This document shows, one piece after another, positions 44,158 to 51,637 of a stretch of DNA of 64,000 bases. The notes beneath the pieces were generated by a model. The model saw nothing but the letters and a program-made list of their open reading frames with translations. It was not told the DNA's origin and searched no databases. The DNA comes from JBGAPI01 sp044221335 (GTDB lineage: Bacteria; Pseudomonadota; Gammaproteobacteria; Xanthomonadales; Ahniellaceae). How positions within the stretch are numbered: position 1 is the stretch's first letter; every line of letters begins with the position of its first letter. The DNA lies in contig JBGAPI010000025.1 in NCBI GenBank assembly GCA_044221335.1, forward strand, positions 9,598 to 73,597, read 5' to 3'. Both the position numbers and the translations under genes were made by a program.

Positions 44158-45318
44158 ATGAAACTCGCTCCCAGGATTCTCGCGGTCGCCGTGCTCGCGG
44201 CGCTCGCGCACAACGCCCGCGCCGAGATCGCGATCGACGTGATCGGCGGCTACGAAGTGAGCCTCGAGGGCCTGATGCAGGCCGAAGGCGACTTCTTCCA
44301 CAACGACGTGGTCGACCTCAACGCGCCGTCGACCCGCAACAACGGCAAGGACACCGAGTTCGACATGCGCCGCGCCGAGGTGCTGCTGAAGGGCAAGGGC
44401 ACCGATTTCGACTGGATCATCGGCTACGACGGCAAGCTCAACAAGTGGCTCGACGTCAACCTCAAGTACAAGATGGGCACGTCCTACCTGATGGCGGGCC
44501 AGTACAAGCAGCCGAACAGCATGGAAGAGCTGTCCTCGACGCGCTTCAACGACTTCATCTCGAAGGCGATGGTCACCAACCTGTACGGCATGTCGCGCCG
44601 CGTGGGCATCGCCTACGGCCATGACGATGCCGCCAACTGGGGCTACCAGGTCAGCGTGTTCGGCCGCGAGCTGACCCGCAACACCAACCAGGGCGCCGGC
44701 TTCGGCGGTCGCTTCTACTACGCGCCGATCAACACCGCCGGAAACATCCTCCACCTCGGCATCTCGGCGGTCGACTACGACACCGACCACTTCGACACCC
44801 TGCGCGCCCGCGTCCGCCCGGACGCCGACCTCGCGCTGAACCGCCTGGTCGACTCCGGCACGCTGAAGGACGCCGACCGCCGCCGTACCGTCGGCCTCGA
44901 GTCGATGTACGTCGACGGCCCGTTCAAGGTCGCCGGCGAGTACATGCGCCAGCGCACGACCCGCTTCGATCACCCGAACTACACCGGCGACAGCTGGTAC
45001 GTGTCGGGCCTCTGGAACCTCACCGGAGAGACCTGGGGCTACAAGGGCGGCGTCGTCCAGCAGCAGCTGCCGAACGATCCGGAGTCCGGCATGTGGCAGC
45101 TCGGCCTGCGCTACGACAAGACCGATCTCAATGACGCCGGCGTGTTCGGCGGCACCGAGCACAACGTCACCGTCGGTGCGAACTACTACTGGCGCTCGAA
45201 CTTCAAGGTCGCCGTGAACTACGTCGACGTCAGCAGCACCAAGTTCTCGTCGACGCTGCACCGCGACGTCAGCGACGACCCGAACATCTTCGAGGTGCGC
45301 TTCCAGTTCTACTGGTGA
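44158..45318 (+). CDS. phosphate-selective porin (OprP/OprO family)
   Basis: 386-aa outer-membrane beta-barrel. Signal peptide LAPRILAVAVLAALAHNARA, then a barrel with many alternating strands (FDMRRAEVLLKGKGTDFDWI, YLMAGQYKQPNSMEELSS, VGIAYGHDDAANWGYQVSVF) and a C-terminal aromatic, FEVRFQFYW, the outer-membrane assembly signal. Family and place directly after phoU argue for phosphate or polyphosphate uptake through the outer membrane. A CTGTCACAT half site near 44082 hints at PhoB control but lacks a good partner. Confidence 0.9.
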   Translation: MKLAPRILAVAVLAALAHNARAEIAIDVIGGYEVSLEGLMQAEGDFFHNDVVDLNAPSTRNNGKDTEFDMRRAEVLLKGKGTDFDWIIGYDGKLNKWLDVNLKYKMGTSYLMAGQYKQPNSMEELSSTRFNDFISKAMVTNLYGMSRRVGIAYGHDDAANWGYQVSVFGRELTRNTNQGAGFGGRFYYAPINTAGNILHLGISAVDYDTDHFDTLRARVRPDADLALNRLVDSGTLKDADRRRTVGLESMYVDGPFKVAGEYMRQRTTRFDHPNYTGDSWYVSGLWNLTGETWGYKGGVVQQQLPNDPESGMWQLGLRYDKTDLNDAGVFGGTEHNVTVGANYYWRSNFKVAVNYVDVSSTKFSSTLHRDVSDDPNIFEVRFQFYW

Positions 45319-45429
45319 GGAATTCGTGGCCGCGGAGCGCGCGCCCTGGTCGGGTCGCGCTTCGCGACGGCCACGAACTCCTCCGGTGGCGGCAGAAGGA
45401 GATCTCCTTTCTGCGAGATGGAAATCCGG

Positions 45430-45460
45430 ACGCCGGGCAGATGGCCCGGCGTTCTTTTTT
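45430..45460 (+). terminator. intrinsic terminator after the porin gene
   Basis: Stem ACGCCGGG/CCCGGCGT with a loop of about 8 nt, followed by TCTTTTTT. Upstream, an AGAAGGAGA/TCTCCTTTCT near-palindrome (45400-45418) and a TTCGTGGCCG inverted repeat fill the spacer. The rest of the gap to 45639 shows nothing. Confidence 0.88.
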
Positions 45461-45639
45461 CCGGGACGGGCATGCCACTTGCGGGTCGTCCCTGCGAGAT
45501 CGTCGACAGTCGTGGCCGCTACGGCGCCGTCGGACCCATCGTCCGGACAAGAGTGACGCGGTGACGGCCGGAGCCACCATCGTCGGAGCATGCTCATCCG
45601 ACTTGGCCTCCCCGTGGCCCACGGAGAAGCCGGAGCCGG

Positions 45640-46281
45640 TCAGCCAACGGCAACGCCGGCCGCTTCCGCCCGCTTGCGGACGGCGTACACCGACGCCGGC
45701 GGCAGATTGCGCCAGGTGTGCGCGATGCGCTCCGCGACGAGGCCGAGCTCGTCGAGCAGGTCGGCCTCGATCGGGCAGTAGGACTGGTAGGTGAACTGGT
45801 AAAGCGCGGCCCCCGGGACGAGCCGGGAGAAGGCTCCGGCGAGGATGTCGCGCACGATCGCGCGGCGCATCCAGATCAGGGGCAGGCCGCTGACGGCCGC
45901 ACCGAAGCGGCGCGCGGCGCGCTCGTCGTCGTGTGCCAGCAGTGCGGCGTTGATCCGGAGCACGTCGGCGAGCGGATAGCGTTCGCGCAGTTCGTCCGCG
46001 AGCCGGGCGTCGGCCTCGACCAGCACGAGGTCGCGCTCGGCGACGCCACGCGCCAGCAGCGCCGCAGTGAAGACGCCGGTCCCGGGGCCGAGTTCCAGCA
46101 CCGGCCCCGCCGCGGGGTCGACGGCCGCGGTGATCAGCTCTGCGAGGCGCCGTCCCGAGGGCACGATCGAGGCGATGCCGATCGGATCGGCGATCCAGGA
46201 GCGCAGGAACAGGCCGGCCTGGCGCAGGCGCGACGAGCGCGCGGCAGAGGCGATGCGGGGGTCGCCGAGGGAGGTGCTCAT
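45640..46281 (-). CDS. SAM-dependent methyltransferase, PmtA-like (phospholipid N-methyltransferase)
   Basis: 213 aa. SAM-binding motif I GPVLELGPGTGVFTAALL near residue 60, then DLVLVEADARLADELRERYP, and the catalytic-region VSGLPLIWMRRAIVRDIL with FTYQSYCP near residue 170, the pattern of the rRNA-dimethylase-like group that includes bacterial phosphatidylethanolamine N-methyltransferases. It lies just after the phosphatidylserine decarboxylase gene on the same strand, which supplies its likely substrate, phosphatidylethanolamine. The number of methyl groups added cannot be judged from sequence. Confidence 0.75.
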   Translation of the reverse strand: MSTSLGDPRIASAARSSRLRQAGLFLRSWIADPIGIASIVPSGRRLAELITAAVDPAAGPVLELGPGTGVFTAALLARGVAERDLVLVEADARLADELRERYPLADVLRINAALLAHDDERAARRFGAAVSGLPLIWMRRAIVRDILAGAFSRLVPGAALYQFTYQSYCPIEADLLDELGLVAERIAHTWRNLPPASVYAVRKRAEAAGVAVG

Positions 46282-46319
46282 GGCGATTGGATAGCGCGCG
46301 ACGGCGACAGCACGATGAC

Positions 46320-46456
46320 AGCGCCCCTCACCCTGCCCTCTCCCCCGCCAGCGAGGGCGAGGAAGGCACAGCAGCGCCTCGCAATCATGATCCGTCGGGA
46401 CCGGCGAGCAGTCCCCCGCTCCCTCGACCGCGGGGGAGAGGGTCAGGGTGAGGGGG
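46320..46456. repeat. pair of CCCTCACCCTG...CTCTCCCCC repeats in inverted order
   Basis: GCCCCTCACCCTGCCCTCTC at the left and its near complement (GGGAGAGGGTCAGGGTGAGG) at the right, about 100 nt apart. The right copy overlaps the end of the psd gene and supplies its stop region. Related to the palindrome at 3282-3320. Confidence 0.75.
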
Positions 46457-47318
46457 CCCGCTGCAGCAAGGCCTCACCCATCCGGATCCGCCTTCCGCTC
46501 GCGATCCCCGCCGCCAGCCCGAAGCCCGGGGGCGCAAACACGAGGATCGTCGAGCCCTGCTCGAACCAGCCCATCTCCTCGCCGCGGGAAAGCGGCCAGT
46601 CGCAGGCGAGGTCGTTCGGGCCGTCGTAGTCGAGGTGCAGGTGCAGATCCGGCCCGAGGAGGCGAAGGCTCGCGACCAGCACCGCGGCGACCGGCACCAG
46701 CCACAGCACCGCACCGTCGTCGGCGAGGCGGAAACGCAGCGCCGCGCGCTCGTTGCGGCAGAACAGTTTCGACACGCGCGCCAGCGTCGGCGGATTGACG
46801 TTCCAGACGTCGCCGGGAATGAAATGCAGCGCTTCGACTCGACCGTCCGCCGGCGCGTGGAAATGGTGGTACATCGCCGAGGTCAGGCGCAGCGTGACGT
46901 AGCAGCCGTGGCGCAGCAGCCCCTCCGGGAAGGCCGTCCCGAGCAGCTCGTCGAGGGCGTAGCTCATGCCCTTGGCCTGGTAGACGCGGCCGTCCTCGAT
47001 CGCGCCGCAGGCGCCGACGATCGCGTCGCAGGGCGAGACCAGGACCCCGCGATCGGGGTCGATCGGACGCGCACCAGGCTTCAGGCGCCGCACGAACACG
47101 TCGTGGAGGCTGCGGTAGTCGCGCTCCTCGGCCTCGGCAAGGTCGAGGTCGGTGAACAGCCGCCACAGTGCGACCGAGGCATCGCGCAGCCAGGGCCGCT
47201 CGATCCGCGACAGGCGTCCGACCAGGCGGGTCAGCCAGGCGCGCGGCAGGCCGTTGCTGAGGTGGAAGTTGAGCGCGTCGTTGGCCGCGAGGCTGCGGAG
47301 GAATCCGTAGGGTTTCAT
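46443..47318 (-). CDS. psd: phosphatidylserine decarboxylase
   Basis: Pyruvoyl enzyme of the inner membrane that makes phosphatidylethanolamine from phosphatidylserine. 291 aa. Motifs: SPCDAIVGACG (catalytic Asp), MYHHFHAPADGRVE (catalytic His), GDVWNVNP, and the self-cleavage site GST in WFEQGSTILVFAPPG near the C-terminus, where the serine becomes the pyruvoyl group. Start at 47318 (MKPYGFLRSLAANDALNF). It is divergent from the PLP-enzyme gene with only 48 nt between start codons, and is followed by the PmtA-like gene. Confidence 0.94.
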   Translation of the reverse strand: MKPYGFLRSLAANDALNFHLSNGLPRAWLTRLVGRLSRIERPWLRDASVALWRLFTDLDLAEAEERDYRSLHDVFVRRLKPGARPIDPDRGVLVSPCDAIVGACGAIEDGRVYQAKGMSYALDELLGTAFPEGLLRHGCYVTLRLTSAMYHHFHAPADGRVEALHFIPGDVWNVNPPTLARVSKLFCRNERAALRFRLADDGAVLWLVPVAAVLVASLRLLGPDLHLHLDYDGPNDLACDWPLSRGEEMGWFEQGSTILVFAPPGFGLAAGIASGRRIRMGEALLQRAPSP

Positions 47319-47366
47319 ACCAGGGTCAAAAGCGGTCGGTAGAAAGCGGGGGAACCGGAGACCCTC

Positions 47367-49061
47367 ATGATCGACTGGATTCCTTACGCCGGCATTGCGG
47401 CCGCCGCCCTCGTCGCGCCCCGGGCGATCGCCCGGCTGCAGCTGTCGCTGGCGAAACACCCTTCGCTGACCGGACACGGCCGGATCGCGAAGCGACTCGC
47501 CTCCTGGCTGCCCGCGGTGGACTACGACGAGGCGCGCTTCTTCGCGGCCGACGCCGCACCGGAGGCTGTCGTCGCACAGCGTCGCTCGGGCTTCGACGCC
47601 CTGGTCGCCCGGCTCGGCGGCAGCGCGCCGACCACCGTCGCACTCACCCGCGCGGCCCGCGAGGGGCTGTCCGACCTGCAGTTCACCGGGCGCTACCGGG
47701 CGCCGTTCCAGTTCAGCCGCTACCTCGGGACGCGCTTGAGTCTCGGCGCCTTCGTCGCCGCCGCCGACGGCGTGGAACTGGTCGATCTCGACGGCAATCG
47801 CCGCTACGACCTCACCGGCAGCTACGGCGTGAACCTGTTCGGCCACGACTTCTACCGCGACTGCATGGCCGAGGCGCAGCGCGCGGCCACCGCGCACGGC
47901 GCCGTGCTCGGCAACTACCACCCCTGCATCGCCGACAACGTCACGCGACTGAAGGCGATCTCCGGACTCGACGAGGTCTCGTTCCACATGTCCGGCACCG
48001 AAGCAGTGATGCAGGCCGTGCGACTCGCCCGCTACCACACCGGTCGCCGCCGCCTGGTGCGCTTCTCCGGCGCCTATCACGGCTGGTGGGGCGACGTGCA
48101 GCCGGGACCCGGCAACCCGCTGCAGCCCGACGACACGCTGACGCTCGCCGAGTGCTCGGCGCGCAGCCTCCGGGTACTGGAGCAGCGCCGCGATGTCGCC
48201 TGCGTCCTGGTCAACCCGCTGCAGGCGCTGCATCCGAACGCCGCGGCGCCGGGCGACTCCGCGCTGGTCGACGGCAGCCGCCGCGCCGGCGTCGACCGGG
48301 CCGCCTACACCCGCTGGCTCGCCGCGCTGCGCTCGGTGTGCAGCGCGCGCGGCATCGTGCTGATCCTCGACGAAGTGTTCGTCGGCTTCCGCCTCGCCCG
48401 CGGCGGCGCGCAGGAGTACTTCGACGTCCGCGCCGACCTGGTCACCTACGGCAAGACCCTCGGCGGCGGCCTGCCGGTCGGCGTCCTGTGCGGCCGCGCC
48501 GCGCTGATGAAGCGCTACCGCGAGGACCATCCGGCCGACATCTGCTTCGCCCGAGGCACCTTCAACGCGCACCCGATGGTGATGGCGGCGATGAACGCCT
48601 TCCTCACCCGCCTCGACACGTCGGCGATCGCCGCGCACTACGACGGCCTCGACGAACGCTGGAACGATCGCGCCGCGCTGCTCAACCGCCGCCTCGACGC
48701 CGCCGGCCTGCCGGTACGGGTCGCGAACCTGTCGAGCATCTTCACCGTGACCTACACGCAGGCGTCGCGCTACCACTGGATGCTGCAGTTCTACCTGCGC
48801 GACGCCGGACTCGCCCTGCCCTGGACCGGCAGCGGCCGGTTGATCTTCAGCCTCGACTACGACGACGCGCGCTATGCCGCGGTGGTCGAGCGCTTCGTCG
48901 CGGCGGCGCAGTCGATGCAGGCGGACGGCTGGTGGTGGTCGTCGCCGGAACTGACCGCGAAGCGCATCCGCCGCACGATCCTGCGCGAGTTCATCGCCGC
49001 GCGCTTCGGTCGTCGGCGCGTCGCGGACGCGATCGCCCCGGAGGCGACCGCCGACTCGTAG
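47367..49061 (+). CDS. class-III aminotransferase/aminomutase-fold PLP enzyme with N-terminal membrane segment
   Basis: 564 aa. A short hydrophobic N-terminus (IPYAGIAAAALVAPRAIARL) may anchor it to the membrane. The core resembles glutamate-1-semialdehyde aminomutase: SYGVNLFGHDFYRDCM, FHMSGTEAVMQAVRLAR, the PLP-stacking FSGAYHGWWGD, the aspartate in LILDEVFVGFR, and the PLP lysine in TYGKTLGGGLPVGVLCG. About 70 extra residues at each end set it apart from HemL. Shared promoter spacer with psd suggests a role in lipid or amino-phospholipid metabolism, by inference only. Confidence 0.8.
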   Translation: MIDWIPYAGIAAAALVAPRAIARLQLSLAKHPSLTGHGRIAKRLASWLPAVDYDEARFFAADAAPEAVVAQRRSGFDALVARLGGSAPTTVALTRAAREGLSDLQFTGRYRAPFQFSRYLGTRLSLGAFVAAADGVELVDLDGNRRYDLTGSYGVNLFGHDFYRDCMAEAQRAATAHGAVLGNYHPCIADNVTRLKAISGLDEVSFHMSGTEAVMQAVRLARYHTGRRRLVRFSGAYHGWWGDVQPGPGNPLQPDDTLTLAECSARSLRVLEQRRDVACVLVNPLQALHPNAAAPGDSALVDGSRRAGVDRAAYTRWLAALRSVCSARGIVLILDEVFVGFRLARGGAQEYFDVRADLVTYGKTLGGGLPVGVLCGRAALMKRYREDHPADICFARGTFNAHPMVMAAMNAFLTRLDTSAIAAHYDGLDERWNDRAALLNRRLDAAGLPVRVANLSSIFTVTYTQASRYHWMLQFYLRDAGLALPWTGSGRLIFSLDYDDARYAAVVERFVAAAQSMQADGWWWSSPELTAKRIRRTILREFIAARFGRRRVADAIAPEATADS

Positions 49062-49100
49062 GCTGCGGCTCCGACACTCCCGCGCCAGCCCGTCGCGTCG

Positions 49101-49781
49101 TCACGATCGCGCCGGAGTCGCAACGGCACCGGCACCCAGGCACGTCGCCGCCCGCCATCCGGCCAGTGCCCCGGCGAGCTGCGCGAGCACGAAGCCGGCG
49201 ACGTCGTCCGGCCGGATCCCGGCGAAGGTCTGCGTCAACGAGCGGGCCAGCGTCACCGCGGGATTCGCGAACGACGTGCTGGACGTGAACCAGTACGCCG
49301 CGAAGATGTAGGCCGCGACCAGCACCGGCAGTGCCTCCCGACGCTGGCGCAGGCCCAGCACGATCGTGAACACCAGCCCGAAGGTCGCGACGCCCTCGGA
49401 GAGCCACTGCGCGGAGCCGCTGCGTACATGCGTACCGGGCTGGATCAGCGGCAGCTCGAACATCGCGTGGGCCAGCAGGACCCCGAGGATCGCGGCGAGC
49501 ACCTGCACGCCGACATAGGCCAGCGCATCACGGATGCTCAACTCGCCGCGCAATCGCATCACCAGCGTCACCGCCGGATTGAACTGCGCACCGGAGACCG
49601 TTCCGAGCAGGACGATCAGCACGTACAGCAGCGCGGCGGTCGCACCGGCATTGGCGAGCAGCGCGACGGCGTCGTTGCCCTGCCCCAGCCTCACCCCCAT
49701 GATGCCGGAGCCCACCACGGTGGCGAGCAGCAGCAGCGTGCCGACGAACTCGGCGGCGAGGCGATGTCGCAGCGGCATCAC
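49101..49781 (-). CDS. aqpS: MIP/aquaporin-type channel of the ars operon
   Basis: 226-aa channel with six membrane segments and both asparagine boxes: AQFNPAVTLVMRL (about residue 66-78) and SFANPAVTLARSL (about 185). Aquaglyceroporins in ars operons such as AqpS let arsenite flow out after arsenate reduction. It overlaps arsC by 4 nt. Last gene of arsR-arsC-aqpS. No arsenite pump (arsB or acr3) is present next to it. Confidence 0.88.
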   Translation of the reverse strand: MMPLRHRLAAEFVGTLLLLATVVGSGIMGVRLGQGNDAVALLANAGATAALLYVLIVLLGTVSGAQFNPAVTLVMRLRGELSIRDALAYVGVQVLAAILGVLLAHAMFELPLIQPGTHVRSGSAQWLSEGVATFGLVFTIVLGLRQRREALPVLVAAYIFAAYWFTSSTSFANPAVTLARSLTQTFAGIRPDDVAGFVLAQLAGALAGWRAATCLGAGAVATPARS

Positions 49782-50176
49782 AGCGCGTCCAGCAGGGCGC
49801 TCACCTTGGCGCCGATGGTGTCGCGGACGACACGGTAGCCGTCGTCGTCCATCTCGCGCGGGTCGGGCAGGGCCCAGTCCTCGCGGATCCGCGCCGGTAC
49901 CCAGGGGCAGCTGTCTCCGCAGCCCATGGTGATCACCGCGTCGAACTCGCCGTGGACCTCGTCCAGCGATTTCGAGACGTGCCCGGAGAGGTCGTAGCCG
50001 AGCTCGCCCATGAAGCGGATCGCCTTCGGGTTGATCCGGCCGGACGGCTTCGAGCCGGCGCTGTGCGCCTCGACCCGGTCGCCGCCGTGGATGCGGGCGA
50101 AGGCCTCGGCCATCTGGCTGCGGTTGGAATTCTCGACACAGACGAACAGGACCCGCTTGCGTTGTTCCGGACTCAT
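49778..50176 (-). CDS. arsC: arsenate reductase ArsC (LMW phosphatase type)
   Basis: 132 aa. Active-site P-loop CVENSNRS (Cys-x5-Arg) at about residues 13-20; resolving cysteines in TMGCGDSCPWVP, and the catalytic Asp in ALPDPREMDDDG. This is the thioredoxin-coupled form that reduces arsenate to arsenite. It overlaps arsR and the channel gene by 4 nt on each side. Confidence 0.95.
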   Translation of the reverse strand: MSPEQRKRVLFVCVENSNRSQMAEAFARIHGGDRVEAHSAGSKPSGRINPKAIRFMGELGYDLSGHVSKSLDEVHGEFDAVITMGCGDSCPWVPARIREDWALPDPREMDDDGYRVVRDTIGAKVSALLDAL

Positions 50177-50514
50177 CGCTTCGTTTTCCGTGGAAGGGGT
50201 ACGCAGACCGTCGACGGCCCGCAGCTTTGCATTCCGGCGCAGCAGTTGTCGGTCAGGAACGCGAGCAGCGCGTTCATCCGGTCGTAGCCGGCGCGGATCC
50301 GGATCACCCGGCCCTCGCGCTCGTCCTCCACCAGACCGGCACCGCGCAGCACGTTGAGATGGGCACTCAAGGTCGCCGGCGGGATCGCGACGAGCTCGCG
50401 CAGCTCGCCGACGGCAAGCCCGTCCGGCCCGGCCTGCACCAGGAAACGAAAGGCGGCAAGACGAGTCTCGTGACTGAGCGCGGCCAGCACGGCGACGGCA
50501 TCGGCGGATTCCAT
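50173..50514 (-). CDS. arsR: ArsR-family arsenite-responsive repressor
   Basis: 113-aa winged-helix repressor: ALSHETRLAAFRFLVQAG, recognition helix IPPATLSAHLNVLRGAGLV and wing DEREGRVIRI. A C-terminal cysteine cluster (LTDNCCAGMQSCGP) is the likely arsenite sensor, as in ArsR types with C-terminal Cys. The start codon (50512-50514) lies within a 12-bp palindrome, so the repressor would sit on its own start region. Confidence 0.92.
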   Translation of the reverse strand: MESADAVAVLAALSHETRLAAFRFLVQAGPDGLAVGELRELVAIPPATLSAHLNVLRGAGLVEDEREGRVIRIRAGYDRMNALLAFLTDNCCAGMQSCGPSTVCVPLPRKTKR

Positions 50515-50540
50515 GATTCTATATTTCCAGAATCATGGAA
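50509..50540. promoter_or_regulatory. ArsR operator overlapping the arsR start codon
   Basis: 12-bp perfect inverted repeat (TTCCATGATTCT 50509-50520 and its complement 50529-50540) with an AT-only centre; a second palindrome ATTTCCA/TGGAAAT (50523-50542) overlaps it. Location at the start of arsR fits autorepression. Confidence 0.7.
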
Positions 50541-50626
50541 ATCATGTCAATGCTCCGGGCGCCGCAGTGCGACTCCGACGAGGCGAGAGTCGCGACTGCA
50601 ATGCCGGGCGCCGGCCCGGCACTGGG

Positions 50627-51637
50627 TCAGAAGGCCGCGTCGAACGCGACCTCGCCGGAGACTCCGAGCTGGTACGCCGACACCCGCCGCTCGAAGAAGT
50701 TGGCGAGCTCCTGCACGTCCTGCAGGTCCATGAAGCCGAACGGATTGCGCGCGCCGTAGCGGATCGGCAGTCCCAGCTGCAGCAGGCGCTGGTCGGCGAC
50801 GAACTCGAGGTACTGCCGCATGTCGGCGCGCGACAGTCCGGCCATCCCGCCCGACAGCACATCGTCGGCGAAGGCGAGCTCGCAGGCCACCGCTTCGTCG
50901 AGCATCGCCCGCACCTGGTCGGCCATCGCGGCGTCGAACAGCTCCGGCTCCTCTTCGCGCGCGACCCGGATCGCCTCGAAGGCGAAGGCCATGTGGCCAC
51001 TCTCGTCGCGAAACACCCAGTTGGTGCCGGCAGCGAGGCCGTGCAGCAGGCCGCGCGAGCGCAGGTAGTAGACGTAGGCGAAGGCGGCGAAGAAGAACAG
51101 GCCTTCGACGCAGGCGGCGAAGCAGATGAGATTGAGCAGGAAGGCGCGGCGCTGTTCGCGCGAGTCCAGCCGGTCGAGCGACCCGATCGAGCCCATCCAG
51201 CGGAAGCAGAACTCGGCCTTGCGCCGGATCGACGGCACGTGTTCGACCGCGGCGAAGGCCCGGGCGCGCGCCTCCGGCGACGGCAGGTAGGTGTCGAGCA
51301 GCGTGAGGTAGAACTGCACGTGCAGCGCCTCCTCGTACAACTGCCGCGACAGGAACAGCCGCGCCTCCGGGGCGTTGAGGTGGCGGTAGAGATTGAGCAC
51401 GAGATTGTTGCCGACGATGGTGTCGCCGGTGGCGAAGAACGCGACCAGGCGCTCGACCAGATGCCGCTCGGCGGTGCCGAGCTTCGCGTGCAGGTCGGCG
51501 ACGTCGAGCGAGAAGTCGATCTCCTCGACGGTCCAGGTGTTGCGGATCGCCGCGCGGTAGCGCTCGTAGAAGTCGGGGTAGCGCATCGGCCGGAGCGTCA
51601 GCGCATAGCCGGGATCGAGCAGGCGGGCGGCGCTCAC
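50627..51637 (-). CDS. nrdB: class Ia ribonucleotide reductase small subunit NrdB
   Basis: 336-aa diiron/tyrosyl-radical subunit. Ligand sets: Asp in FFATGDTIVGNNL, E-x2-H in YEEALHVQFY with the radical tyrosine four residues after the His, Glu in VEGLFFFAAFAY, and E-x2-H in FRDESGHMAFAF. The GTG start (51637) overlaps the nrdA TGA by 4 nt. The C-terminal tail (GVSGEVAFDAAF) docks on NrdA in this family. Its partner is upstream in the same operon under a cobalamin riboswitch. Confidence 0.94.
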   Translation of the reverse strand: MSAARLLDPGYALTLRPMRYPDFYERYRAAIRNTWTVEEIDFSLDVADLHAKLGTAERHLVERLVAFFATGDTIVGNNLVLNLYRHLNAPEARLFLSRQLYEEALHVQFYLTLLDTYLPSPEARARAFAAVEHVPSIRRKAEFCFRWMGSIGSLDRLDSREQRRAFLLNLICFAACVEGLFFFAAFAYVYYLRSRGLLHGLAAGTNWVFRDESGHMAFAFEAIRVAREEEPELFDAAMADQVRAMLDEAVACELAFADDVLSGGMAGLSRADMRQYLEFVADQRLLQLGLPIRYGARNPFGFMDLQDVQELANFFERRVSAYQLGVSGEVAFDAAF

